From assembly GCA_964598695.1 (NCBI GenBank), contig CAZRDB010000218.1, positions 1-7,836 of the forward strand: 7,836 bases of DNA, read 5' to 3'. Below are positions 1-6,250 of the stretch, piece after piece. This DNA is from CAZRDB01 sp964598695 (lineage in GTDB: Bacteria; Armatimonadota; Zipacnadia; UBA1398). A program made the translations under genes and the position numbers. Position 1 is the stretch's first letter. The number at the start of each line of letters is the position of its first letter. The notes under the pieces were generated by a model. It did not search any database, had not been told where the DNA came from, and saw only the letters and a list, made by a program, of their open reading frames with translations.

Positions 1-1
1 C

Positions 2-628
2 TGCCTGTGCGAGTACACGAGCCACGGCCACTGCGGGATGGTCGCCGACGGCCGGGTGCTCAACGACCCGACGCTCGAGCTGCTGGCGCGGGCCGCGTGC
101 TCGCACGCCGAGGCCGGCGCCGACGTGGTCGCGCCGTCGGACATGATGGACGGCCGGGTGGCGGCGATCCGGGCGGCGCTCGACCTGGGCGGCTTCGAGG
201 AGACCGCGATCCTCAGCTACGCGGCCAAGTACGCCTCGGCCTTCTACGGGCCGTTCCGTGAGGCGGCCGACTCGGCGCCGCAGTTCGGCGACCGCCGCGG
301 CTACCAGATGGATCCGCCGAACGCCCGTGAGGCGCTGCGCGAGGTCTCGGCCGACATCGAGGAGGGGGCCGACATGGTCATGGTCAAGCCCGCCCTCCCC
401 TACCTCGACATCGTCAGCCGGGTCGCCGCGACCTTCGCGACGCCGCTCGCCGCCTACCATGTCAGCGGCGAGTACGCGATGCTCAAGGCCGCCGTCGCGC
501 GTGGCTGGCTCGACGAGAGACGGGCCGCCCTCGAGTCGCTCACCGCGATCAAGCGGGCGGGCGCCGACTTCATCCTCACCTACTACGCCCCGGATGTCGC
601 CGGGTGGCTCAGGGAGAGCACGCGATGA
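2..628 (+). CDS. hemB: Porphobilinogen synthase (delta-aminolevulinate dehydratase), 3' part
   Basis: HemB condenses two 5-aminolevulinate molecules into porphobilinogen, the first common step of cytoplasmic tetrapyrrole synthesis. The frame is open at the left edge and encodes 208 residues; the family is about 320-340 long, so roughly the first 115-120 residues are missing. The fragment opens inside the metal-site motif CLCEYTSHGHCG, where all three cysteines (fragment residues 1, 3, 11) are present, as in zinc-dependent enzymes. The two Schiff-base lysines are visible: one in SYAAKYASAFYGPFR (codon 227-229) and one in MVMVKPALPYLD (codon 386-388). The motifs APSDMMDGR, YQMDP, VSGEYAM and IKRAGAD also match the family. 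Its stop overlaps the ahbD start as ATGA, so the two genes are probably translationally coupled in one heme operon. The identification is very secure; only the 5' end is unseen. Confidence 0.97.
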   Translation, partial: CLCEYTSHGHCGMVADGRVLNDPTLELLARAACSHAEAGADVVAPSDMMDGRVAAIRAALDLGGFEETAILSYAAKYASAFYGPFREAADSAPQFGDRRGYQMDPPNAREALREVSADIEEGADMVMVKPALPYLDIVSRVAATFATPLAAYHVSGEYAMLKAAVARGWLDERRAALESLTAIKRAGADFILTYYAPDVAGWLRESTR

Positions 629-1659
629 TCATCTCGTGGAACACCACGCGCAAGTGCAACCAGTACTGCGTTCACTGCTACCGTGCGGCGGGCCAGGAGC
701 CCGACCCCGATGAGCTGACCACCGAGGAGGGCAAGGCGCTGCTCTCGGGGATCGCCGAGGCCGGCTTCCGGATCTGCATCCTGAGCGGCGGCGAGCCGCT
801 CGTGCGGCCCGACATCTACGAGCTGATCCGCCACGGCGTCGCGCAGGGCTTGCGGGTCGTGCTCGGGACCAACGGGATCCTCATCACCCCGCAGGTGGCG
901 CGCGAGCTGAAGGAGCTGGGCGTCGCCCGCGTGGGGATTAGCCTCGACCACATCGAGCCGGCGATCCACGACCAGTGGCGGGGGATGGAGGGCGCCTGGG
1001 AGCGCTCAGTCCAGGCGATGCGCGACTGCAAGGAGGCCGGACTGCCGTTCCAGATCCACACGACGGTGAGCGAGCGCAACCGCACGGTCATCACGCGGAT
1101 GACCGACCTGGCCGTCGAACTGGGGGCGGCCGGCCACCACATCTTCTTCCTCGTGCCCACGGGCCGGGGGAAGGACATCGAGTCAGAGTCGCTCCACGCC
1201 CGCGAGTACGAGCAACTGCTCGCCGACATCCTGCGGAAGCAGGGCGAGGTCGAGATCGAGCTGAAGCCGACCTGCGCGCCGCACTTCATGCGGATCGCCC
1301 GCAAGAAGGGCATCCCGATGCGGTTCACCAAGGGCTGTCTCGCCGGCACGAGCTACTGCGTGATCATCCCCAATGGCGATGTCCAGCCCTGCCCCTACCT
1401 GCCGATCAAGGTCGGCAACGTGCGCGAGAAGCCGTTCCCGGAGATCTGGCGCGAGGCGCCGCTCTTCGAGGAGCTGCGGACCGCGGAGTTGGGCGGCCGC
1501 TGCGGCGCGTGCGACTGTGCCGATATCTGCGGCGGCTGCCGGGCCCGGGCCTACTACTACTCCGACGGCGACTACCTCGCCGAGGAGCCCTGGTGCCTCT
1601 ATCGGCCGCCGACGCGAGAGGGGAGCGTCCGTGGAGAGCCTGTCGAGCCGACTGCTTGA
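625..1659 (+). CDS. ahbD: Radical SAM heme synthase AhbD (Fe-coproporphyrin III oxidative decarboxylase)
   Basis: AhbD performs the last step of the siroheme-dependent heme pathway, the radical decarboxylation of two propionates of Fe-coproporphyrin III to vinyl groups, giving heme b. The 344-residue protein starts MIISWNTTRKCN, the usual AhbD/NirJ2 N-terminus; AhbC/NirJ1 has a longer leader before its cluster. The SAM [4Fe-4S] motif is C11-x3-C15-x2-C18, followed by LSGGEPL (54-60). The stretch GHHIFFLVPTGRG (170-182), KPTCAPHFMRIA (214-225) and GCLAGTSYC (237-245) is characteristic of the family. The C-terminal SPASM-like region has Cys 217, 238, 245, 256, 293, 296, 298, 302, 305 and 324, enough for an auxiliary cluster. 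I chose ATG 625 because it overlaps the hemB stop and has AGGGAGAG at 611-618 before it; an upstream in-frame GTG at 604 lies inside hemB and would add seven unconserved residues. AhbC is the main alternative, less likely from the N-terminus. Confidence 0.9.
   Translation: MIISWNTTRKCNQYCVHCYRAAGQEPDPDELTTEEGKALLSGIAEAGFRICILSGGEPLVRPDIYELIRHGVAQGLRVVLGTNGILITPQVARELKELGVARVGISLDHIEPAIHDQWRGMEGAWERSVQAMRDCKEAGLPFQIHTTVSERNRTVITRMTDLAVELGAAGHHIFFLVPTGRGKDIESESLHAREYEQLLADILRKQGEVEIELKPTCAPHFMRIARKKGIPMRFTKGCLAGTSYCVIIPNGDVQPCPYLPIKVGNVREKPFPEIWREAPLFEELRTAELGGRCGACDCADICGGCRARAYYYSDGDYLAEEPWCLYRPPTREGSVRGEPVEPTA
1616..1625 (+). promoter_or_regulatory. Ribosome binding site that fixes the GTG start of the siroheme decarboxylase gene
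   Basis: GAGAGGGGAG ends five bases before GTG 1631 and lies inside the ahbD coding sequence. It supports the GTG as the start because no ATG is available near the conserved N-terminus. Confidence 0.6.
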
Positions 1660-2083
1660 CGCGATCCAGGAGGAGTTCCCCATCGACCCGCAGCCGTACC
1701 TACGGCTGGCGGAGCGTCTCGGCACGACCGAGGGGGAGGTCCTCGCGGAGCTGACGCGGCTGCGCGACGCGGGGGTGCTGCGCGATCTCTCGCCGGTGCT
1801 GAACCCGGCGGCGCTGGGCTCGGTAACGACGCTGTGCTGCCTCACCGTCCCCGAGGAGCGCGTCGCCGAGGTGGCGGAGCTGCTCAACGGCTACGAGGAG
1901 GTCACGCACAACTACGAGCGGGAGCACGCGCTCAACCTGTGGTTCACGCTCGTGGCGCCGAGCCGGGCGCGGATCGAGGCGATCCTCCGGGAGGTCGCCG
2001 AGCGCACGGGCCTCGGCCCGATCCATGACCTGCCGGCGAAGCAGGTCTTCAAGCTCCGGGCGGTCTTCCGGTCGGGGGGGTAG
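1631..2083 (+). CDS. ahbA/ahbB: Siroheme decarboxylase subunit (AhbA/AhbB, Lrp/AsnC-like)
   Basis: Proteins of this family decarboxylate two acetate side chains of siroheme to give 12,18-didecarboxysiroheme in the alternative heme (Ahb) and heme d1 pathways. The 150-residue product has an Lrp-like winged-helix N-terminus (about 4-60: LLDAIQEEFPID, then LAERLGTTEGEVLAEL and LRDAGVLRDLSPVL) and an AsnC-like ferredoxin-fold C-terminus. The family signature VTHNYEREHALNLWFTL (91-107) is present, with His93 and His99 as likely functional residues, and it ends LPAKQVFKLRAVF. The start is GTG 1631, preceded by AGGGGAG at 1619-1625; the same frame continues upstream only as meaningless sequence inside ahbD. 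It overlaps the end of ahbD by 29 nt. Whether it is the AhbA or AhbB subunit cannot be decided here. A true Lrp regulator is unlikely, given the THNY/NLWFT motif and the neighbours. Confidence 0.88.
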   Translation: MESLSSRLLDAIQEEFPIDPQPYLRLAERLGTTEGEVLAELTRLRDAGVLRDLSPVLNPAALGSVTTLCCLTVPEERVAEVAELLNGYEEVTHNYEREHALNLWFTLVAPSRARIEAILREVAERTGLGPIHDLPAKQVFKLRAVFRSGG

Positions 2084-2099
2084 GGCTACCCGGCCCTAC
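2080..2099. terminator. Stop-codon-spanning inverted repeat between convergent genes, possible bidirectional terminator
   Basis: GTAGGGC and GCCCTAC form a perfect 7-bp stem around the 6-base loop TACCCG. The left arm contains the TAG stop of the siroheme decarboxylase gene (2081-2083) and the right arm contains the TAG stop of the minus-strand hydrolase gene (read from 2098 to 2096). A G-T and a G-C pair could lengthen the stem. It is the only non-coding sequence between the two convergent genes. No T-tract follows on either side, so it is not a canonical intrinsic terminator; ending transcription or protecting 3' ends is inferred from position and symmetry. Confidence 0.5.
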
Positions 2100-4171
2100 T
2101 CACTCTCCTCCAGCGCCCCGTCGCGGGCGGCGAGGAGATTCGCGGCGGCTTCGCGGATGTGCGCGGGCGCGGCGGCCAGCACGGCCTTCTCGTAGGTCGG
2201 GAAGTACTCGTAGCAGGGGAAGAGCCAGGCCCGCTGCTCCTCATCGCTCTTGCGCTCGCCCACCTTGCGCCAGTTCTCGTAGAACCACGGGGTGTAGACC
2301 ACGCCGCGCTCCTTGGCGAGTTGGCGGATCCCCTCCATCGAGAGATCGGGGTAGTGGTAGCGCGCGGCGAGGGCCCGCAGGTGGTCGACGGCCTCGACGA
2401 CCAGCTCGGCGGCCTCGACCGGGCTGGTCGCCTTGTGGGCGCGCAGCAGCGCGAGGATCGTCAGGCAGCGCCACTCGGAGTAAGCCGACTCGCGCATGAA
2501 GCGCTCGGGAATGGTCTGCTCGTCGTCCTCGAGGGCCTCGAGCGCGATCGCGCGGGCCGAGCAGGCGGCCTCGAGCCAACTGCTGACCGCGGCGATCCTC
2601 TCGGCGAGCCACTCCCGGCTGACGTCGTCCCGCTCGGCAGCCTCGGCGAGCTGCCGCTCGAGTGAGAGGCTGGCGCCGGGCAGTGTCAGCTCGGGCACCA
2701 GCGCGGCCGCCATGTGCTCGTAGGCGCGCGCCATGCCGGCGGCGGCGTGGGCGCCGTAGCGCCGGCGGGCGTAGCTGAGCATGTGGGCCTCGGGCCGCAG
2801 CTCGGTGTTGGCGTTGAGTTCGGCGGCGTAGTCGCACAGGTAGCTCGAGGTGTTGGAGATCAGGTTGGTGACGATAACGCCGGCGGCGCCGAGGCGGGCG
2901 ACCTCGGACCACTCGGCCTGCATGGTCTCGGGGGTGATGCTCGCGGAGACGGGCGGGTAGAGGCCCGGCCGGCTGATGTGGATGGTGGTGAGCCACGAGG
3001 GACCGCTGCCGACCTGCTCGGGCCGGGGGCCGCGCTCCTCGAGGCCGGAGGCCCAGTCGACGACCCCCACGTCGCCGGGGATCTGCGAGCGGTAGTGGCG
3101 CCACTCCTCGGCATTGGCCTCGGGGTCGAGGCCGCAGGGGGTCTCGAGGTAGACGCGGCCGTCGGGGTCGAGGTCGCGCAGCAGTCCGACGGCGTCGAGC
3201 GCCGGGAGGCTGCGGCTGTGCACGTGCTGGCACAGGGGCTGTCGGTGGTTGTAGGGGCAGATGATGTAGAGCTGCCGCTCCTCGGGCGGGTGGAGCTGGA
3301 GGATGCGGGTCCAGAAGCGGCGCATCAGGTCGGGGCACTCGGGGGTGGCGGCGCAGACGGCGACCGAGTCGGTGTTCTGGGGGTGGAGCAGCAGCTCGGG
3401 GTGGGCGTCGGCGATCAGGTCGGGCAGGACGGAGTACATGAACTTGTAGGCGATGGCGATCCCGTTGGCGCGGGCGAAGCGGAACATCGCGTGGTTCAGT
3501 TCGGTCCGGCGGTCGGGGTCCATGACGTAGCCGCGGAGGCCGTTGCGGCGCGAGACCTCGGGGAAGGCGTCGAAGAAGGCCCGACCCCACAGGTGGCCGC
3601 CCTCGTCGTTGTAGCAGACGAGGCCGGTGAAGCGTTTGCGCCGGAGCCAGACGATGAGCCGCTCCCACTCGCTCTCGTCCCACAGGCGCGAGCAGTGGCG
3701 CCACGGGGCGGCCCAGAAGGCGTTGGTGGCGTAGAGGCGCTCGTTGAAGGAAGGCTTGGCGCGGATCCGGACGGGCTGGGGCTGCCAGCCGGAGAGGTCG
3801 GGGATCTGCTCCTGCTCGAGGAAGAAGCCGAAGCCGAAGACCTCCTCCATCAAGCGGTAGATCGCCGAGCAGGCGGCGCGGGGCGAGACGCCGGTCGCGA
3901 CGATGGCGGGCGGCTGGTTGCCGGGCAGCACCTTGATCAGAGTCTCGGAGGGCTCGGCGCTGTACAGGGCGCCGAGGTCGGGGTCCTCGAGCGCGCGCAG
4001 GGCGGGGTTGTGCTCCTGGCGGCCGACCAGGATCGCGGGGCCGCCGGTGGGGTGCCAGCGGCCGCGGTGCTCGGCGACGGGGCGTCCGAGGGCGCGCGAC
4101 AGGAGCGTCACGAGATCGTCGAAGGCGACCTCCTCCACCGGGGTGGAGGAGTCGGGAAGGATCACCTGCAT
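2096..4171 (-). CDS. Glycoside hydrolase-like protein (alpha-glucuronidase/NAGLU/DUF4838-like architecture)
   Basis: This 691-residue protein is probably a sugar-hydrolase-fold enzyme, but its substrate and catalytic residues cannot be named. Residues 1-140 resemble the N-terminal domain of GH67, GH89 and related enzymes: ILVGRQEHNPAL (47-58) and ATGVSPRAACSAIYRLMEEVFGFGFF (92-117), the usual 'makes a ladder to the barrel' segment. The probable barrel starts at RLYATNAFW (145-153) and contains WDESEWERLIVWLRRKRF (164-181), YNDEGGHLW (187-195), CPYNHRQPLCQHVH (305-318) and YLETPCGLD (341-349). From about 455 it is helical (RPEAHMLSYARRRYG), like the C-terminal region of these families. I chose ATG 4171 because the conserved part begins there; a GGAAGG lies 13 bases upstream, which is rather far. 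Upstream in-frame starts would run across the divergent promoter. There is no signal peptide, so it appears cytoplasmic, unusual for such hydrolases. It stands alone on its strand. Confidence 0.72.
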   Translation of the reverse strand: MQVILPDSSTPVEEVAFDDLVTLLSRALGRPVAEHRGRWHPTGGPAILVGRQEHNPALRALEDPDLGALYSAEPSETLIKVLPGNQPPAIVATGVSPRAACSAIYRLMEEVFGFGFFLEQEQIPDLSGWQPQPVRIRAKPSFNERLYATNAFWAAPWRHCSRLWDESEWERLIVWLRRKRFTGLVCYNDEGGHLWGRAFFDAFPEVSRRNGLRGYVMDPDRRTELNHAMFRFARANGIAIAYKFMYSVLPDLIADAHPELLLHPQNTDSVAVCAATPECPDLMRRFWTRILQLHPPEERQLYIICPYNHRQPLCQHVHSRSLPALDAVGLLRDLDPDGRVYLETPCGLDPEANAEEWRHYRSQIPGDVGVVDWASGLEERGPRPEQVGSGPSWLTTIHISRPGLYPPVSASITPETMQAEWSEVARLGAAGVIVTNLISNTSSYLCDYAAELNANTELRPEAHMLSYARRRYGAHAAAGMARAYEHMAAALVPELTLPGASLSLERQLAEAAERDDVSREWLAERIAAVSSWLEAACSARAIALEALEDDEQTIPERFMRESAYSEWRCLTILALLRAHKATSPVEAAELVVEAVDHLRALAARYHYPDLSMEGIRQLAKERGVVYTPWFYENWRKVGERKSDEEQRAWLFPCYEYFPTYEKAVLAAAPAHIREAAANLLAARDGALEESE

Positions 4172-4294
4172 GGAACCGATACGACCTTCCGGGCGCAACG
4201 CGCGCGACGATTCATGTCGTTCGCGTAATGGCTCGGCGTCGCCCGGGGACCTAGCCCTTTGGCGGACGCCGAATCGAGCGCACCATACCTCGAA

Positions 4295-4303
4295 TGCTAT
4301 AAT
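4295..4303 (+). promoter_or_regulatory. Extended -10 promoter driving the ABC transporter operon
   Basis: TGCTATAAT combines a consensus -10 hexamer (TATAAT, 4298-4303) with the TGn extension, inside one of the few AT-rich spots of this GC-rich window. It points towards the ABC gene and would start a leader of about 80 bases. No good -35 hexamer is seen at 16-18 bases upstream (4275-4280 reads CGAGCG), which is tolerated with an extended -10. The opposite strand carries a near-match TATTAT at 4304-4299 that could serve the divergent hydrolase gene, about 128 bases before its start codon. The rest of the 221-bp divergent region (4172-4392) holds short palindromes such as GGCGGACGCC (4261-4270) but no operator or riboswitch that I can name. 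Confidence 0.6.
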
Positions 4304-4337
4304 ACGGCGTCCCGCGCGCATAGGGGTCGTTTCGGCC

Positions 4338-4352
4338 CTGCCCGCGGGGCAG
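4338..4352 (+). other. Short hairpin in the predicted leader of the ABC operon
   Basis: CTGCCC and GGGCAG pair perfectly around GCG, giving a 6-bp GC-rich stem about 40 bases before the GTG start of the ATPase gene. It is not followed by a T-tract, so it is not an obvious attenuator. It may simply stabilise the mRNA 5' end. Confidence 0.35.
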
Positions 4353-4378
4353 TTGCGCGCGACGCAAGAGCGTGACGT

Positions 4379-4385
4379 GGAGGTG
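4379..4385 (+). promoter_or_regulatory. Ribosome binding site that fixes the GTG start of the ABC ATPase gene
   Basis: GGAGGTG lies seven bases before GTG 4393, an optimal distance. A second GTG at 4388 is out of frame. This supports the 353-residue form, although the ATPase domain proper begins only about 24 residues later. Confidence 0.7.
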
Positions 4386-4392
4386 AAGTGGC

Positions 4393-5454
4393 GTGGGGCA
4401 GGAGGCCGCTCAGGAGACGCGGACGCCCGAGGGAGCAGCAACGACGGCTCCCGAGGCTCCCGTGATCGAGTGCTCTGGGCTCACCAAGTGCTACCGGCTC
4501 GCCCTGGGGTATGAGATTCAGGCACTCACCAAGCTCGACCTGGCGGTCGGGCGCGGCGAGGTGTTCGCGATCTGCGGACCCAACGGCAGCGGCAAGACGA
4601 CGACGATCAAGCTGCTCCTGGGCCTGATCTTCCCGACCGACGGCAGTGCCACGATCCTGGGCGAATCGCCCCGAAGCCGGCGGGCCAAGCGCCGGATCGG
4701 CTTCGTCCCCGAGGGTCCGTTCTTCTACCAGCACATGAGCGGCGAGGAGGTCGTGCGCTTCTACGGCCGCCTCTGCGGGCTGCGGGGCAAGGACCTGAAG
4801 GCGCGCACCGACGAGCTGCTGACGCTGGTGGGCATGTCGAAGCGCCGCGACGTGGTCATGTCGCAGTGCTCGAAGGGCATGGTCCAGCGCGTGGGGCTGG
4901 CGGCGGCGCTGGTCAACGACCCGGACATCGTGCTCATGGACGAGCCGACCTCGGGCCTCGACCCGATCGGCGCGCATGAGATCAAGAACCTGATCGTCCG
5001 CCTTCGCGATGCCGGCAAGACGGTGCTCCTGTGCTCCCACCTCCTGGAGCAGGTCGAGGAGATCTGCGACCGGATCGCGATCCTCCACCGGGGCCGCAAG
5101 CTGGCCGACGGCCGGATCGACGAGATCCTGAAGACCTCGGACCAGAGCGAAGTGGTCGCCGGCGGTCTCTCCGAGAGCGGAGTGAGCCGTCTGGCGGCGA
5201 TGTCGGCGGAGATGGCGCACAAGGGCGGCGAGCACCGCTTCGTCCTGCACGACGGCGCCGACCTCTTCGCGGCGGTCGACGCGGTGCGCGAGGGCGGCGG
5301 CAGGCTGGTCCGGGTGGGCCGGGTGCGTGAGTCGCTCGAGGAGGCGTTCATCCGCGCCGTGACGGAGTCGACCCAGGGGACGGGCCCCGTCTCGACCGAC
5401 GCCGGCGACTCGACGGTCGCCGAGAGCACGCCGAAGGAGGGCGACTCGGCATGA
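4393..5454 (+). CDS. ABC-2 type transporter ATP-binding protein
   Basis: This 353-residue cytoplasmic ATPase should power the permease encoded next to it. After a 24-residue Ala/Thr/Glu-rich leader, the nucleotide-binding domain runs from about 25 to 245. Walker A is GPNGSGKTT (62-70), Walker B is IVLMDEPTSGLDP (179-191) with the D-loop SGLD, and the switch histidine is His216 (CSHLLEQ). The signature is CSKGMVQRV (159-167) in place of LSGGQ, and the Q-loop position reads FVPEGPFF with Glu107; both are common in the CcmA/DrrA-like branch of ABC-2 exporters. A C-terminal part (about 246-325) resembles the small accessory domain of drug- or polymer-exporting ATPases, ending RESLEEAFIRAV, and is followed by an acidic Ser/Thr-rich tail. 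The gene has a strong Shine-Dalgarno sequence and lies under an extended -10 promoter. Its stop overlaps the permease start as ATGA. The cargo is unknown. Confidence 0.93.
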   Translation: MGQEAAQETRTPEGAATTAPEAPVIECSGLTKCYRLALGYEIQALTKLDLAVGRGEVFAICGPNGSGKTTTIKLLLGLIFPTDGSATILGESPRSRRAKRRIGFVPEGPFFYQHMSGEEVVRFYGRLCGLRGKDLKARTDELLTLVGMSKRRDVVMSQCSKGMVQRVGLAAALVNDPDIVLMDEPTSGLDPIGAHEIKNLIVRLRDAGKTVLLCSHLLEQVEEICDRIAILHRGRKLADGRIDEILKTSDQSEVVAGGLSESGVSRLAAMSAEMAHKGGEHRFVLHDGADLFAAVDAVREGGGRLVRVGRVRESLEEAFIRAVTESTQGTGPVSTDAGDSTVAESTPKEGDSA

Positions 5455-6215
5455 GAGAGGTCCTGACCATCGGGATCGGGACGTTCGGCGAGGCGATCCG
5501 GCGGCGGATCCTCGTCGTCTTCCTGCTCTTCGCAATCCTGAGCATCGTGGGCTCGCAGGTCTTCAAGACCTTCTCGCCGGGCGAGGAAGACAAGTTCGTC
5601 ATCGACCTCGGCATCAACGCGATCCGTTGGTTCTCCATTCTGATCGCGATTCTGCTGGGCGCGGTGATGATCCCGCAGGAGATCGAGCGCAAGACGCTCC
5701 ACACGATCCTCGCGAAGCCGGTCGGCCGCGGCCAGTTCATCCTCGGCAAGTTCGTCGGCACCTGTATGGCGGTGCTGTTCAACGCCGGCATGATGTCGAT
5801 CGCGTTCGCGATCGTCTACGTGATCCAGCAGAAGGGCGAGGCGATCAACCTCAACCTGCTGATCCAGCTCCTGCTCACCTACGCCGAGCTGGTGCTGTTC
5901 GTGGCGATCGTGATCTTCCTGTCGAGCTTCGCGAGTACGATCTTCGTTCTCGTCGTCTCGTTCTGCATCATCGTGATCGGGAGCACGGCCAGCTTCTGGG
6001 CCTCGATCCCGGGCGACAACCCGGTGAGCCAGTTGCTGTTCATCGCGATCCACTCGCTGGCGCCCAACTTCGAGCTGTTCGACATCTCGCGGGCGATCCT
6101 GACCAACTCGGCGATCTCGATGGATCTCGTCTACTACCCGATCACCTACGCGGCGATGTACTCGTCGATCGTCCTGGTCCTGGCCTTCGTGATCTTCAAC
6201 GAGCGCCAGTTCTAG
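5451..6215 (+). CDS. ABC-2 type transporter permease
   Basis: This 254-residue integral membrane protein is the partner of the preceding ATPase, with which it overlaps by four bases. About six transmembrane segments are visible, near residues 20-38, 57-77, 104-125, 137-160, 163-185 and 228-249. The cytoplasmic coupling region carries IPQEIERKTLHTILAKPV (74-91), followed by GRGQFILGKF, a recognisable ABC-2 permease motif in which a regulator-like helix precedes re-entry into the membrane. AAGGAGG at 5434-5440 precedes ATG 5451. With a single permease gene the transporter probably works as a homodimer of permeases with two ATPases. The family includes exporters of drugs, polysaccharides and copper-protein maturation factors (NosY-like); the sequence does not tell which. 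The next gene follows after 35 bases. Confidence 0.9.
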   Translation: MREVLTIGIGTFGEAIRRRILVVFLLFAILSIVGSQVFKTFSPGEEDKFVIDLGINAIRWFSILIAILLGAVMIPQEIERKTLHTILAKPVGRGQFILGKFVGTCMAVLFNAGMMSIAFAIVYVIQQKGEAINLNLLIQLLLTYAELVLFVAIVIFLSSFASTIFVLVVSFCIIVIGSTASFWASIPGDNPVSQLLFIAIHSLAPNFELFDISRAILTNSAISMDLVYYPITYAAMYSSIVLVLAFVIFNERQF

Positions 6216-6227
6216 CGGAGGCCCGCT
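6214..6227 (+). other. Small inverted repeat between the permease and TPR genes
   Basis: AGCGG and CCGCT flank AGGC, a 5-bp stem that overlaps the permease stop codon. A competing GCCC/GGGC pairing lies at 6221-6231. It is too short, and without a T-tract, to be called a terminator; at most it may process or tune the mRNA ahead of the third gene. Confidence 0.25.
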
Positions 6228-6237
6228 GGGCAGGGAA

Positions 6238-6244
6238 GGGAGGT
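6238..6244 (+). promoter_or_regulatory. Ribosome binding site that fixes the start of the TPR protein gene
   Basis: GGGAGGT stands six bases before ATG 6251. It decides the reading frame in a stretch where two other long but false frames exist on the two strands. Confidence 0.7.
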
Positions 6245-6250
6245 AACCGG

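Noticed and set aside
975..1754. A 259-codon plus-strand frame inside ahbD
   Set aside because: It is out of frame with the well-conserved radical SAM sequence and is rich in Arg, Gly and Pro with no motif.
2714..4228. A 504-codon plus-strand frame opposite the hydrolase-like gene
   Set aside because: It is dominated by Gly, Val and Ala with no motif, whereas the minus strand encodes a coherent family architecture.
4172..4441. Longer N-terminus for the minus-strand hydrolase-like protein (start at 4441)
   Set aside because: The additional 90 residues are basic, have no signal-peptide pattern, and would overlap the divergent promoter and the ABC gene start.
4297..5535. A 412-codon minus-strand frame opposite the ABC ATPase gene (with a similar one at 4761-6053)
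   Set aside because: Both oppose coding sequence with intact Walker motifs or membrane helices, and their composition is typical of GC-rich antisense frames.
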